IMG/VR virus record: IMGVR_UViG_3300050015_000289 | Location: 1 to 59,231 of that record | DNA length: 59,231 bases | From: a virus | Strand: one strand, 5' to 3' | Shown: positions 28,889-38,932 of the stretch, piece after piece | Numbering within the stretch: the stretch's first letter is position 1 | Layout of the letters: every line of letters starts with the position of its first letter | Translations under genes and position numbers: made by a program | Notes under the pieces: generated by a model | What the model was told of the DNA's origin: nothing | Seen by the model: only the letters and a program-made list of their open reading frames with translations | The model's database searches: none

Positions 28889-31342
28889 TTAATAGTCATT
28901 GAATATAAAGCCACCATATTTAAAGGTTTTCCCTTTCTTCGTTTTCATCATTCCACCACACTTCATCTGCTGACTCTGATCTTCGAACTGCTTCATCTGA
29001 ATTGCGTCATCATTGGCCTGTTTAAGGCGTTCTAATGAACGATCTTGACCGACCTTGGCAATTGGATCATTTGGTCTTTCTTCGATGGATTTTGACAGTT
29101 TCTTGCTTATTGCGGAAAATGTTTTACCCTCCAGCGATCCACCGAGATTATATTCTTTTGGGTCTTGCAATCTTAATCTATCTGAAAATATATAGTTATT
29201 GAACTTAGTCTCTCCCTGTTCTACTAGATTAGGCTCTCCATTCTTACCTGCCACCCCCTGTGGTATACCACCGTTAGGATTCTGCTCGTGAGAACCACCA
29301 GTATTAAATTGTGTTAGACGTGGCATAATTCCCCCGATAGAGCCTCCTTTGTCGTATATGTGCGCCTGTGGACTGATATTGACTGTTCCAGCGGCTAACG
29401 CCTGATTAGATTTTGCGATCATAGCAGCCCTATCAGCCTCTTCCTGTTTGTTGCTACCCATAACACTTGATACTCCCCCCAATACTGCTCCTGCTGCGGC
29501 ACCCCAAGGACCTAGTGCCATACCAGCCTGAGCACCACTCATAGCACCTTTTATACCAGCGGTAGTACTGTTATGTCCACCCAAAGTGTCAAGTGCCATA
29601 TTAGCAAGGCCCATGCCAGAGTTTACCTGTCCCATAGATATACCAGGACTAGATTTAATATTATCCAGGGCATGAGACGTCTGCAACCCTGGCTGTGGTG
29701 CTTCTGGTAATACAGGAGAGATACCTTGCATATTACCATCGCCAAGATATCCTGGCTGTCCTGGAAGAAATTGTTCTCTTCCACCCAGATCGTACATCCT
29801 TCCTCCACCCCAATACATCTGGGGTTGCTGAGGTTGATCAGTATTTTGTACTGGAGTGTTGGCATCACTTATATTGTTATGCATAAAACTCATCATAGCT
29901 CCGCCAGTGAAGAATTTCTTTCCGCCAAGGGAATATAGATCTCCACCATGCCATTGTATGGTAGGTAGATCACCGCCGTATTGTTTTTTAGTCGCCATAT
30001 CTCCACCATATTTATATTGTTTTACCCCATAGTGAGGAAGCATTACATTATCATTCTTTAAGAATGGTCTTTGTATGTTATCGGGAATAACTCCACGTTT
30101 AATCTGTTGATCTATCTCTGAATTTAGATATTTAGATATTTCTCCCTTGTCATATCCGTACTGGGACAGAAAACCCATTGAATTCATTGGTCTATACCCC
30201 AAAAAAGTGGGTTGACCTTCTTTGTATTTAAATACTTGTTTAAGTTGTGGAAGATATGAACTATGAGAAGTATTAGTACTTCCTGTAAATACATCTCCAC
30301 GGGATATTCCCTCCGCTGCATCACCAACTTTCTTGGATACGTTTTTCAAATTACCCTCTCCAGATAATGTTAACAACGGCACTTTTTGCTTCACCGTTCC
30401 ACCATAATACGGATAATCCTGCAATTTATTTGGTATCCAGTTGTCAATTTTTCTTCCCAGGTTATCTATTCCACGCAATGCGGAGCTAGCGGTTTGGTCT
30501 ATTGCGTCTTTATTAGAAATTGAACTGGCATGAGACATTATTCCTTCACCAGCCTGAGGTGTAAAACTCCTGCGTAGTATATCGTCGAAAATCTCATCAT
30601 GCTGAACATATCTCCTTCCACTATTCTGCATAGCATTACGTAATCTATCAACATCAAAGTTATTTACATATTGGCTAATTCTATCAATATTATTTCCGCC
30701 TAATGGCTCTCTAATGACGCTAGCGCCCTTAAATGGATTGGTACTATCTTGAATATTTTTAAGATAATCAGCGCCCTCTGATCTAGACTTATTAAATAAT
30801 TGTTGAAAATGTTCTTCTGGGAGATTATTATCTAAGGCATATTTCATTCTTTCTGGCATTTGTGTTCCAGTGGCCTGCAATCGGCCAATTTCCTGTACCT
30901 GCCTTAATGCCTTAACATCTTCCATTGGCATTCTGGGAATGGTATTTTCAACAGGAATACCCATAACCCTTCTCAACGCTTCTCCAGTATTTTTAGCCTT
31001 AGATAAATCACCTATTAAAGGGCCTATGGTACTAAATCCCTTCTGTACTAATGCGGGAGCCATTTCATTCATTAATCCTTGAGTAACAGCGCCAGTTAAT
31101 AGCGGAGTCCTATCATTCCATGATCCCCTTCCCTGTTGGATTTCTTCGTCCGATGGTGGACGTAATCCAGTACCCCAGGTCAATATACCAGTTCCTACAT
31201 CATTTATGTCATTGCCCACATCCTCAAGTTTTTTCCACATTGGTTTTTCCCCATATACCTCAACCTCTGGAAGCATTGTTCCCCCATCTGGAAATTTTCT
31301 TCCGCGTATGATCTTCCTTGGGATGCGTGATTTAACCTTCAT
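28889..31342 (-). CDS. Internal virion protein with YGG motifs, 817 aa
   Basis: Near residue 20 it has LPEVEVYGEKPMW, an opening common in Bacteroidota phage proteins. Several short GG motifs follow (KYGGDM, QYGGDL, WHGGDLYSLGG, MYDLGG, FKYGGF), the same chemistry as in the neighbouring 937-aa protein. Residues ~610-640 form a glycine-zipper hydrophobic segment (ALGPWGAAAGAVLGGVSS) like those in podovirus internal core proteins that insert into membranes. No catalytic motif is visible. A role as cargo or ejection-channel protein is inferred from position (between the muzzle-like gene and the other cargo genes), size and composition. Confidence 0.65.
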   Translation of the reverse strand: MKVKSRIPRKIIRGRKFPDGGTMLPEVEVYGEKPMWKKLEDVGNDINDVGTGILTWGTGLRPPSDEEIQQGRGSWNDRTPLLTGAVTQGLMNEMAPALVQKGFSTIGPLIGDLSKAKNTGEALRRVMGIPVENTIPRMPMEDVKALRQVQEIGRLQATGTQMPERMKYALDNNLPEEHFQQLFNKSRSEGADYLKNIQDSTNPFKGASVIREPLGGNNIDRISQYVNNFDVDRLRNAMQNSGRRYVQHDEIFDDILRRSFTPQAGEGIMSHASSISNKDAIDQTASSALRGIDNLGRKIDNWIPNKLQDYPYYGGTVKQKVPLLTLSGEGNLKNVSKKVGDAAEGISRGDVFTGSTNTSHSSYLPQLKQVFKYKEGQPTFLGYRPMNSMGFLSQYGYDKGEISKYLNSEIDQQIKRGVIPDNIQRPFLKNDNVMLPHYGVKQYKYGGDMATKKQYGGDLPTIQWHGGDLYSLGGKKFFTGGAMMSFMHNNISDANTPVQNTDQPQQPQMYWGGGRMYDLGGREQFLPGQPGYLGDGNMQGISPVLPEAPQPGLQTSHALDNIKSSPGISMGQVNSGMGLANMALDTLGGHNSTTAGIKGAMSGAQAGMALGPWGAAAGAVLGGVSSVMGSNKQEEADRAAMIAKSNQALAAGTVNISPQAHIYDKGGSIGGIMPRLTQFNTGGSHEQNPNGGIPQGVAGKNGEPNLVEQGETKFNNYIFSDRLRLQDPKEYNLGGSLEGKTFSAISKKLSKSIEERPNDPIAKVGQDRSLERLKQANDDAIQMKQFEDQSQQMKCGGMMKTKKGKTFKYGGFIFNDY

Positions 31343-31349
31343 ATCTTAA

Positions 31350-34300
31350 TTAATCAAATACTGAAATATTTTTCCCTGTCTTATAATCAAAATGAGAGAA
31401 TAATGTCCTCTGGTCATTGTAATATAAGACTACATCATTCAAAAGAATCGTTTTATCTGGATTATCAGGTGTGTATGTTAACTTTATAAATAAATAATGA
31501 CCCCTTATCCTAGATATATTATCCGCATTAGATCTTGGTATATATAACCTAGACATCCTGTATCTACGCTTGATAGCATTAGGCATATCTGTTGAATTGA
31601 TAGGCACTGCCGTTAGATAGTCATTATATGCATCAAACGTGCTCAGGTTATCATTGTAATGAATGGTCGGATTGGTAGTGTTAACAATATCATGAGTCCA
31701 TTCTAAGGAATTAAAGAAACAGTCACCCTCAGCATTCTCAGGATTTAGACAAAGAACCAATTCTAAAGGATATTGTACACCGTAAAAATTGCAGGAGTTA
31801 TTACCGATGAAATGGTTCCACACAGTATTCTTCTGTGTATTAGATATGGAATGTAACTTACCATCAATAGTAAACACAAATTCTGCAGGCATATCTAAGA
31901 TGGTAGTAAATCGTTTTATTCCTTCGTCATAGACTAGGGATTCCGTGTCACCCTCGTGAACCAACCCATCGGTAGACTGTCTCTTAATAGTAAAATATAC
32001 ATCATCTGTAATAGGATTGAATCCTAATACAAATTTAGGTTTATATTGTTCATCCGTATCATAACCCTTAACATATTGAGATATTCCAAGTGTATCACTA
32101 AGACCAGAGACTGTTGCCCCTTCTATAAGATTTATAGTTCTACGAATCCTATCCCCATAATATGTTGCAGATGATGTAGATACTATACCATTGAAATCAT
32201 CACACCCAGAATTAGTATTTATATACTGATAGGTATTCAGAACCTGACCAGTGCCAAGTTCTATCGCAATAGCATCAGTAGCCGATACCTGAACCCTTGG
32301 CAAAACACTTACCACGCATACTCCATCTCTCTGGAATACATACAGGATATCGTTAAACTTAACCATCCTGTTTATTCTACCATATTCACCCTCCACATAA
32401 ATCTCCTCGTTAAGAAGCACATCTGTCCAGGAATCTATTATTTCTCCAGCAACCTTAGGTTTAGTGGCAAGAATCCTATTCGCAAAATGTGTGTTCTTAA
32501 TAAGAAGAAATGGGTCTGGCTGAGAAATTATTGCGTTTCCCAACTGAGAGTATACGTTGTTGTATTTATGAAATTGCGCATTAGTGGGTAAGAATATTGC
32601 CTTCCATCCTCCAAAGGAATCGTCAGATCTCTGTGTAATATTGTAAGATGTCTCAACTGGGATCTTAACAATCTCATTCATTTGAATTCTATTACCAGAG
32701 AATGAGACACCGTCTATCCTGGTAATACGAGAAAACAAGAAATCTCCCACGAAGGTGTCACCACAGTTAATAATGTTATATACATCATCGCCAGCAATAT
32801 ACGATCCATCTGAATTTACCAATGATTGATATTTACCGACGTCTATATATTTATTGATAGACCTATCTTCATAATATTTACCACCATATTGATTTTCAAT
32901 GTCTACCACTAGTTCAGCAAGCAAAACATTATCATATGATCCAGGTAATCCGCTAGTTACCGCATCTACTGCATTTTTAAATATAGTTTCATATGGAACC
33001 TGTGTTGACTCCATGAAGGTTATATTCTGAGATGCTATTGCATCAACACCGTATATAGGCTGATTCCATGCAGCAACATTGTTACCTCCATCATGAACAA
33101 ACTCGGTTCTACCGTCTGCAATTATTGACTGCAGAGAATTGGTGAATCTGTAGTTGTCGTTACCATTATATGTGTATATATTAGAATCCAATTTTCCAAT
33201 CAAGGGAGATCCCGCAACATTTATTTCATTTGCAGTACCATCAGATTTCTTCGCCAGAACTGTATATACCTTATATTCTCTATTGTATTGTATTAGCTGC
33301 TCCGTACTAATACCTGGAGCAGATGGATAAGGCTTATTAGGACCTATGTATCCATTAGCGTGTAAGAAATTGCTATCTTCTCCTATAACATCCACAGCGG
33401 GATATAAACTGGGAAGAAATAGATTAGTTGTTGCATCACTAGTTCTTTCTTTGATAAGATTTGTAAGATCTGTATTTACAAGTCTTCCATGTGACGCTCT
33501 ATTAACCTGCTGCAGTGTGGCAACATTTCTTACCCTCATATTGCCATACACGGCAGGATTACCAAAGATGGTCTCTGGAGAGAATAGTTGCATTATCCTG
33601 TTATCCTGAAACGATAACTGTAATCCAGCCCAGGGAGCCAATGTATTACTTGCCTGAGTATCCCTATATATCTCTGTCCATGGAAGAGGGTTTCTATCTC
33701 TTGTATCTTTAGTACTCCTGACATTTATACAAGAGTTCGTATCCAACTTAAAGATTTTAATGTCCTGCGCATCACCTTGCCAATTGATAGTCGATCCTAA
33801 TAGGTCTACTTGATCTTGGTAATGTCTAACCCATGGGGAAGAAATCTTAACATTCCTATCCTTGTATAAATTTCCATTGCTCTCGTTAGCATTAATCTTT
33901 GCATCCGCAGAAGTCTCCTGAAAAATCATGGGAGTTACAATACCTTGAGCAACAATAGATTTGTCAGACTCCAATCTCTCTACTCTTAGAAACTTATATC
34001 CAATGATACCCTGTGCCTTCAATATTGCTATTCCTGCAGATGATATTGTGAATTCAATGGTTGTCCTATATGGCTGAAGATATCCAAAATCTGGTGGTAC
34101 CTTAACGTCGGCTATCCATTGTGGTGTTGATTTTCTAGACTGGGAATCGTAGAACTCTATTCCCCAACGATAAACTTCCCCACTCTTTAGATATCTAGAT
34201 TCATCTACATCAAATCCTTGAGACTCAATGCTGTCCGATGTACCATATGTAAAAGTCTTCCTAACCTTATAAGACACAAACCGTCCTTCGCCACCTGGAT

Positions 34301-35681
34301 CACCAGAACCATCTGGATGTAGGTAATAAAATATTCCATCACCAGCGGGAACAGGCATATTCTTATTCTGTATAGCGTCGTGCTTAATTGAAACATTATC
34401 GCCCGAAATGGTATATGCCCTTGCAGTAGTATCTAGTGCATATGAATTCCCCTCTTTATCTTTTATTATTACATCTCCGCTCTCATTTGCAGAATATGCC
34501 CTTGAATCGAAGAAGTTTTCATCGTCTATGAGAAGATTGAGGTTAACATCCCACACCTGTTCGTTGATATTTCCAAGAATTAACCTATTTTTCTTTGCTA
34601 CTATACACCTAGGGATGATTTCAGATCCTCCAAGAAAGGTGAGTTCTTCTATGGATATCATTGATTGCGCACGTCCATCGTCGATAACAGTGATAGATCC
34701 AGTATTTGGCGATACCCCTTTAGGAGTTGCAAATTCACCAATAATACTTACTATTGGGGTGGTATTTAGATCATTGTACTTTATAGAATAGACCTTCATG
34801 TAGTCGTAATTCGAATCTATATTGTCTATCCGTATAACATTAGACTTACCAACTATCTCATTTACATCTCCACCATTACTTGTCTTACCTATGAAGATAA
34901 GATCTGAAGCTGGCGATATCTTTGTCTGCCCCCCACTGACATTGAATAAATTATATACATATTGTATTGCCCCAGATGTCAACTGACCACCTGGAATCTG
35001 TTGTTTTAAATATGGCTCGGATATAATATACTGTGGAACCATATATAATACTTTCTTGGTCTTGGCGAGATCACTAGTACCTATCGTATTGATTGAAAAT
35101 ACTTGATGTTCTCCATCTGCAACATATAACTTAACAACTTTTTCACTTTCTACATTAATAACTATATCTAGATTTTGTTCCACCAGTGAATTCCATCCAA
35201 GATCGTTTATATATAATAATTTAAGTCCATCATATTTTGCATAAGACCATATACAGTCTATACTATGTTCTGAATATGTTACACTATTAGTCGTAGTTAA
35301 GAAATATGTAATAGGCCCCTCATTGGTGGTGGCAATAATTTCTATATGTGACACTGGGAGATATGTCGCCAGGTCTACAATTTCCTGATTCACAACTCCA
35401 TCGAAAGTAGGTGTTACGGTATCCCCATCAATCTTATATGAAACCTGCAGACTACCACTATTGGCATATATATTGTCTATAGAGGTGAATTCAAATAACA
35501 CAGTATTACCATTCTGGCATCTTACGATGCCATTACTGGGAATATTTAATGACTCTCCGTTGGAATATCCAGACGTAATCCTCCCATTTCTAAGTGTAAA
35601 ATATTGGTTCTTAGAACGTTTAGACGGAGGCATGTCTACATTTGCGCCTCCAAGATAACTATAGACTTCTTTCTTAATCAT
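31350..35681 (-). CDS. Large beta-rich tail 'muzzle'/stabilisation protein, 1443 aa
   Basis: It starts MIKKEVYSYLGGANVDMPPSKR and is rich in beta strands, Asn, Asp and Tyr throughout, with no long coiled coils. Size and position, directly downstream of the ring-protein candidates and upstream of the cargo genes, match the crAss-like tail muzzle protein (PhicrAss001 gp44, from memory), earlier annotated as a P22 gp10-like stabilisation protein. It would cap the end of the short tail and be released or opened on infection. The start overlaps the end of the GIY-YIG gene by 8 bases. No enzymatic motif is visible. Confidence 0.65.
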   Translation of the reverse strand: MIKKEVYSYLGGANVDMPPSKRSKNQYFTLRNGRITSGYSNGESLNIPSNGIVRCQNGNTVLFEFTSIDNIYANSGSLQVSYKIDGDTVTPTFDGVVNQEIVDLATYLPVSHIEIIATTNEGPITYFLTTTNSVTYSEHSIDCIWSYAKYDGLKLLYINDLGWNSLVEQNLDIVINVESEKVVKLYVADGEHQVFSINTIGTSDLAKTKKVLYMVPQYIISEPYLKQQIPGGQLTSGAIQYVYNLFNVSGGQTKISPASDLIFIGKTSNGGDVNEIVGKSNVIRIDNIDSNYDYMKVYSIKYNDLNTTPIVSIIGEFATPKGVSPNTGSITVIDDGRAQSMISIEELTFLGGSEIIPRCIVAKKNRLILGNINEQVWDVNLNLLIDDENFFDSRAYSANESGDVIIKDKEGNSYALDTTARAYTISGDNVSIKHDAIQNKNMPVPAGDGIFYYLHPDGSGDPGGEGRFVSYKVRKTFTYGTSDSIESQGFDVDESRYLKSGEVYRWGIEFYDSQSRKSTPQWIADVKVPPDFGYLQPYRTTIEFTISSAGIAILKAQGIIGYKFLRVERLESDKSIVAQGIVTPMIFQETSADAKINANESNGNLYKDRNVKISSPWVRHYQDQVDLLGSTINWQGDAQDIKIFKLDTNSCINVRSTKDTRDRNPLPWTEIYRDTQASNTLAPWAGLQLSFQDNRIMQLFSPETIFGNPAVYGNMRVRNVATLQQVNRASHGRLVNTDLTNLIKERTSDATTNLFLPSLYPAVDVIGEDSNFLHANGYIGPNKPYPSAPGISTEQLIQYNREYKVYTVLAKKSDGTANEINVAGSPLIGKLDSNIYTYNGNDNYRFTNSLQSIIADGRTEFVHDGGNNVAAWNQPIYGVDAIASQNITFMESTQVPYETIFKNAVDAVTSGLPGSYDNVLLAELVVDIENQYGGKYYEDRSINKYIDVGKYQSLVNSDGSYIAGDDVYNIINCGDTFVGDFLFSRITRIDGVSFSGNRIQMNEIVKIPVETSYNITQRSDDSFGGWKAIFLPTNAQFHKYNNVYSQLGNAIISQPDPFLLIKNTHFANRILATKPKVAGEIIDSWTDVLLNEEIYVEGEYGRINRMVKFNDILYVFQRDGVCVVSVLPRVQVSATDAIAIELGTGQVLNTYQYINTNSGCDDFNGIVSTSSATYYGDRIRRTINLIEGATVSGLSDTLGISQYVKGYDTDEQYKPKFVLGFNPITDDVYFTIKRQSTDGLVHEGDTESLVYDEGIKRFTTILDMPAEFVFTIDGKLHSISNTQKNTVWNHFIGNNSCNFYGVQYPLELVLCLNPENAEGDCFFNSLEWTHDIVNTTNPTIHYNDNLSTFDAYNDYLTAVPINSTDMPNAIKRRYRMSRLYIPRSNADNISRIRGHYLFIKLTYTPDNPDKTILLNDVVLYYNDQRTLFSHFDYKTGKNISVFD

Positions 35682-36252
35682 TTAAAGCATTTTTCTTATT
35701 AATATAGAATTTCTTCAAAGATTCAGATATCTTTTCTCGTGTTTCAGTAGACATAGTTGGATTGGCGAGTCTTCTTAATTTCCATCCATCGCTTATTCTG
35801 CGTTTAGTTTCTTCGCTTAATCTCTTTGATTTCTGGAATGCTGATATTTTTCTTCTAGTTTCATCAGAATAAGTTTGTAGTTTTCTTTTCTCTTTCATTA
35901 TGGCCTTAGTTTCCTCCGTATGCTTATATCCTGGAGCACCATCTCCGCCCATAGTTATATTAGTGAGATTATACCCATGAGATCTATAATATCCTATAAG
36001 TTCTATCTCAATTTCCAATGCCTCCTCGAATGAGTCCACCGAATCTAATAATATTATCTCAACCCTAACTCCATCATTCTTAAGTTTTCTGACCCAATTC
36101 TCCCGATGGGTATTGTGGTTTTTCTTGCTATTTAACTTTAAATGATCAGCAAGTCTTTTATTTAAATCCTGACTGGTCACGCCTATATAACGTGGATTGA
36201 ATTCTTCGTCCCGCGGATCAATAAGCGCATATATACTTGTTTTTTTTATCAT
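35674..36252 (-). CDS. GIY-YIG homing endonuclease, 192 aa
   Basis: The N-terminus reads SIYALIDPRDEEFNPRYIGVT, a GIY-YIG nuclease core, followed by a conserved Arg/His helix and a catalytic Glu candidate in ALEIEIELIGYYR. The C-terminal half has tandem NUMOD3-type DNA-binding units (KHTEETKAIMKEK, SDETRRKISAF, SEETKRRIS, STETREKISES). It sits between two structural genes, overlapping both (4 bases upstream, 8 downstream), without breaking either. It is therefore a free-standing homing endonuclease rather than an intron or intein passenger. It is more distant from the other two GIY-YIG genes in the window than they are from each other. Confidence 0.85.
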   Translation of the reverse strand: MIKKTSIYALIDPRDEEFNPRYIGVTSQDLNKRLADHLKLNSKKNHNTHRENWVRKLKNDGVRVEIILLDSVDSFEEALEIEIELIGYYRSHGYNLTNITMGGDGAPGYKHTEETKAIMKEKRKLQTYSDETRRKISAFQKSKRLSEETKRRISDGWKLRRLANPTMSTETREKISESLKKFYINKKNALND

Positions 36253-37082
36253 TGCTTCCTGATTCTTTCTGGATGACCCATATTACGATAGAAGGTCTTA
36301 GATTGTTTTTCGTTTAGTATAAGCCTGTTCATGGTATTGCTAAGAGACTCTCTCTTGTCAAGAGACATATTGGATGCATTAGCCTGAGACTTACCTACAT
36401 ACCAGCAATATTCTTTCTCTGCATGTTCGCAGGCATATCTAACATCTTTACCCATATCTGCCATAATACCTAGATATTGAGATTTTATATAGTTCTCGAT
36501 GGCCTTTTCTACAGAAGGGTCATTGGGTATCATTGGAAAACCCTCTTCGTCTAAGAGTATACCATCATATGCTATATCTATAGTCCCATGAGAGAAAGAG
36601 GTGTATATATAGTTGCCATTAAACTTATATGTATTACCTGCGGTTATGCCATGCATATATGACTTACCATAGAACTCGTGGAATGGATCGGTAGATTCAA
36701 ACATCTGCATATACTCTTCTCCTCTAACCGTGGGATTCTGAACTATATTTTCAGAGTTATAGATCCACATACCATCCTCTGGATAGTTAATGATGACATT
36801 GGGATCTACGCTTTCGAACGTCCATGTGTCGTGTTTATAGTCATCGCTGGGATTCATAACCCTTCTGGCGGCTCGCATAAAGACCATATCCTCAGGTTTA
36901 AAACATCTATTATCATCTATCCTGAGCCTCATGACCTTAGCCTGCATAAAATCCGCAGAACCTATCAGGCGTATGACATCTATAGCCCATAATATGCCAG
37001 ACTCTATTGGCATATCTGTACACATAGGATTTCGATATACCCTATCTATTACAGATTTTAATGATATGAATGAAGTATACAT
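36249..37082 (-). CDS. Tail ring / tubular protein candidate, 277 aa
   Basis: It starts MYTSFISLKSVIDRVYRNP, which is typical in my recollection of a conserved crAss-like ring (neck/tail) protein near gp43 of PhicrAss001. Mixed alpha/beta, with a Tyr-rich central region (NGNYIYTSFSHGTIDIAY) and a C-terminal helical part (MNRLILNEKQSKTFYRNMG). No enzyme motif is visible. Position between the 176-aa gene and the muzzle-like gene supports a connector role joining portal to tail. Its stop overlaps the GIY-YIG start (ATGA). Confidence 0.6.
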   Translation of the reverse strand: MYTSFISLKSVIDRVYRNPMCTDMPIESGILWAIDVIRLIGSADFMQAKVMRLRIDDNRCFKPEDMVFMRAARRVMNPSDDYKHDTWTFESVDPNVIINYPEDGMWIYNSENIVQNPTVRGEEYMQMFESTDPFHEFYGKSYMHGITAGNTYKFNGNYIYTSFSHGTIDIAYDGILLDEEGFPMIPNDPSVEKAIENYIKSQYLGIMADMGKDVRYACEHAEKEYCWYVGKSQANASNMSLDKRESLSNTMNRLILNEKQSKTFYRNMGHPERIRKQ

Positions 37083-37088
37083 AATTTC

Positions 37089-37619
37089 TTATTTGGTATT
37101 TGTTTCCAATGAGTCAAACTCATTATTGATAATCTTCTTCGCTATATTTCGCTTTATGGCTCTATTAACCTGTGCGGTATAATATAATCTGTTGTGAAAC
37201 ATACACCCTCTCTTCCTGTATATAATGACAAAAACATAGCCATTACTATGAGGATTGGTGTGATATACGAACTGTATTTTCTTTAGATGTGGATAGTCTA
37301 CCCATAATTGTTTCGTTGACTTCCAGTCTATAGGTCTTTTAATAAACACTTCTCCATGTTCATCATATTGAACAAGTGGTTTATATTTTCTTGTTATAAT
37401 ACGACCAAGACTGTACGGCAGTTTAAAGTCATACATCTGATTAGACATTGCATCTGAGATGCCTAATAATATACCATCAAGAACATTACCATAGGTATTT
37501 CTATCTACTTCATGTTTGGTGTCTTTATATGTCTTGAGATAGTTTTTATAGTAATCGCTAATACCATAATCACTGATCACTTTGTGCAACCTTATCTGGC
37601 CTTTCCTCTGTCGCATCAT
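37089..37619 (-). CDS. Conserved structural-region protein, 176 aa
   Basis: It is basic and probably mixed alpha/beta, starting MMRQRKGQIRLHKVISDYG and ending with a helix ANRAIKRNIAKK-like segment. It overlaps the upstream 221-aa gene by 50 bases in another frame, a long overlap that may mean a downstream start, although no good in-frame Met follows soon. Position inside the ring/tail block suggests a connector or assembly protein. No family is recognised with confidence. Confidence 0.55.
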   Translation of the reverse strand: MMRQRKGQIRLHKVISDYGISDYYKNYLKTYKDTKHEVDRNTYGNVLDGILLGISDAMSNQMYDFKLPYSLGRIITRKYKPLVQYDEHGEVFIKRPIDWKSTKQLWVDYPHLKKIQFVYHTNPHSNGYVFVIIYRKRGCMFHNRLYYTAQVNRAIKRNIAKKIINNEFDSLETNTK

Positions 37620-38235
37620 TAAATTCGTCTTTAGGAATTTTTAACATATTCATCACCTTAACATCCACTATCTTTCTAACGTCTATAAGGTTAGCCTCTG
37701 ACAATGGATATTTTACCGTATAGAAATCTTCTATGCCACCAGAAGCAAGATATACAGCCTCTGGATCTTCAAATAATCCTCTGGCAACAACAGAATTTAT
37801 CAATCTATATAAGTTATTCTTACTATTGAATATTAATGTGCCATCCTCATCTATTGCACAATATATCTGGTCTGCATTATATGGGTTATTACCAACGAAT
37901 GGCAACCTCTCAAGATGTACTACGTTCAATGGAATTCTCAACATTGTATCTGCCATACCAGTACCATATACCTTTAATGAAGCATGAGCATTGCCAGTAG
38001 TTTTTATCACCGAAGGAATCTGTATCGTAGACCTGGCATCATCGCCAATAGGCACCGTAAGACTCTGGTATTCTACTGGAGGAACTATATTTCTTGGATC
38101 AGAATATCTCTGCTGTAATACTAATGCTCTGGCATTACGAATCATATAGGCAAACAGTTCTTGTGTCTGATCAGAATCATCACTCATAAGACGAAAGTCT
38201 TCACGAATTGAATAGATTATTTCCTTAAGCGTCAT
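37570..38235 (-). CDS. Tail ring / P22 gp4-like connector candidate, 221 aa
   Basis: It starts MTLKEIIYSIREDFRLMSDDS, followed by IRNARALVLQQRYSDPRN. This helical opening resembles podovirus head-tail adaptor proteins and crAss ring proteins. The middle is beta-rich (VEYQSLTVPIGDD, FVGNNPYNADQIYCAIDEDG). The C-terminal segment is acidic and ends DKVAQSDQ. The assignment rests on position in the tail block and general pattern rather than a decisive motif. It is preceded by a GIY-YIG gene 3 bases upstream. Confidence 0.55.
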   Translation of the reverse strand: MTLKEIIYSIREDFRLMSDDSDQTQELFAYMIRNARALVLQQRYSDPRNIVPPVEYQSLTVPIGDDARSTIQIPSVIKTTGNAHASLKVYGTGMADTMLRIPLNVVHLERLPFVGNNPYNADQIYCAIDEDGTLIFNSKNNLYRLINSVVARGLFEDPEAVYLASGGIEDFYTVKYPLSEANLIDVRKIVDVKVMNMLKIPKDEFNDATEERPDKVAQSDQ

Positions 38236-38238
38236 GAT

Positions 38239-38826
38239 TTACAGTGTTTTATGTTTACATTTTTCGAAATGCCACCTATGCATTGCAGCTTTCCCTCCAA
38301 TTAATCCGCAATGAGGACATTCTATTTTCTTAATAATGCATTTTCGTCCTATCTTACTTTTTGCCATATTCAATTTAGCCTCTTCTGACATAGGGCCATG
38401 CTTCTTATGCTTTTTATGTTTCTTATGTGTTCGGTGAGGATGCTTACCAACGTGAGCCAATCTTATTCTTTCTTTAGCATCATCGGAAAGTAATCGTTTT
38501 TTCCCTATCTTGGATTCTGATATTTTGTGTCTAGATTCTTCTGACATGTTAATTACTCCATCTCCACCATCCGTATGATTGCAAAGAGATCCATTACCAA
38601 TATCACCTCGTCCATAGAATGAAATCAATTCCCTCTCTTTAATACATGCATCTTCCCATGATAAATCTCTAAATAGAATTTCAACAGAATAACCTGTCTT
38701 ATTAACAATGTTATTCCAATGAGCATTATATCTATATTTCCAATATGCTCTCTTTTCTGTTTTCCCAATGCCAATGTAAAAGACCTCGTTTGTATCTAAT
38801 CTTATATGAGAATATACAATTGCCAT
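38239..38826 (-). CDS. GIY-YIG homing endonuclease with C-terminal zinc finger, 195 aa
   Basis: The start IVYSHIRLDTNEVFYIGIG is a GIY-YIG core, followed by the catalytic-helix region KERELISFYGRGDIGNG and the TDGGDG motif, then NUMOD3-type repeats (SEESRHKISESKIG, SDDAKERIRLAHVG, SEEAKLNMAKSKIG). A basic linker with repeated HKK units lies between repeats. The C-terminus CPHCG...HRWHFEKC adds a Cys/His zinc-finger-like DNA-binding element. It has its own promoter-like sequence at 38848-38879 and is inserted between structural genes without disrupting them. Closely related to the 165-aa gene at 45062-45559. Confidence 0.85.
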   Translation of the reverse strand: MAIVYSHIRLDTNEVFYIGIGKTEKRAYWKYRYNAHWNNIVNKTGYSVEILFRDLSWEDACIKERELISFYGRGDIGNGSLCNHTDGGDGVINMSEESRHKISESKIGKKRLLSDDAKERIRLAHVGKHPHRTHKKHKKHKKHGPMSEEAKLNMAKSKIGRKCIIKKIECPHCGLIGGKAAMHRWHFEKCKHKTL

Positions 38827-38847
38827 ATGTTTTCTATAAATATCCTA

Positions 38848-38879
38848 CAAAGATACTCATTTTTATTAAAATATACAAC
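38848..38879 (-). promoter_or_regulatory. Bacteroidota-type promoter
   Basis: On the minus strand TATCTTTG (38848-38855) matches TAnnTTTG, with GTTG (38876-38879) 20 bases upstream matching three of four -33 positions. It lies just upstream of the GIY-YIG start (38826) and just after the terminator at 38884-38912. It would restart transcription for the endonuclease gene and the tail block behind it. Confidence 0.6.
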
Positions 38880-38883
38880 ACGT

Positions 38884-38912
38884 AAAAAGGGTGTCTTGCG
38901 AACACCCCCTTT
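38884..38912 (-). terminator. Intrinsic terminator after the 314-aa gene
   Basis: GGGTGT (38889-38894) pairs with ACACCC (38902-38907) across a 7-base loop, and on the minus strand the stem is followed by TTTTT (38888-38884). It lies 21 bases past the stop of the 314-aa gene. Confidence 0.75.
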
Positions 38913-38932
38913 ATAGCTAAAAATAGTTAAAT

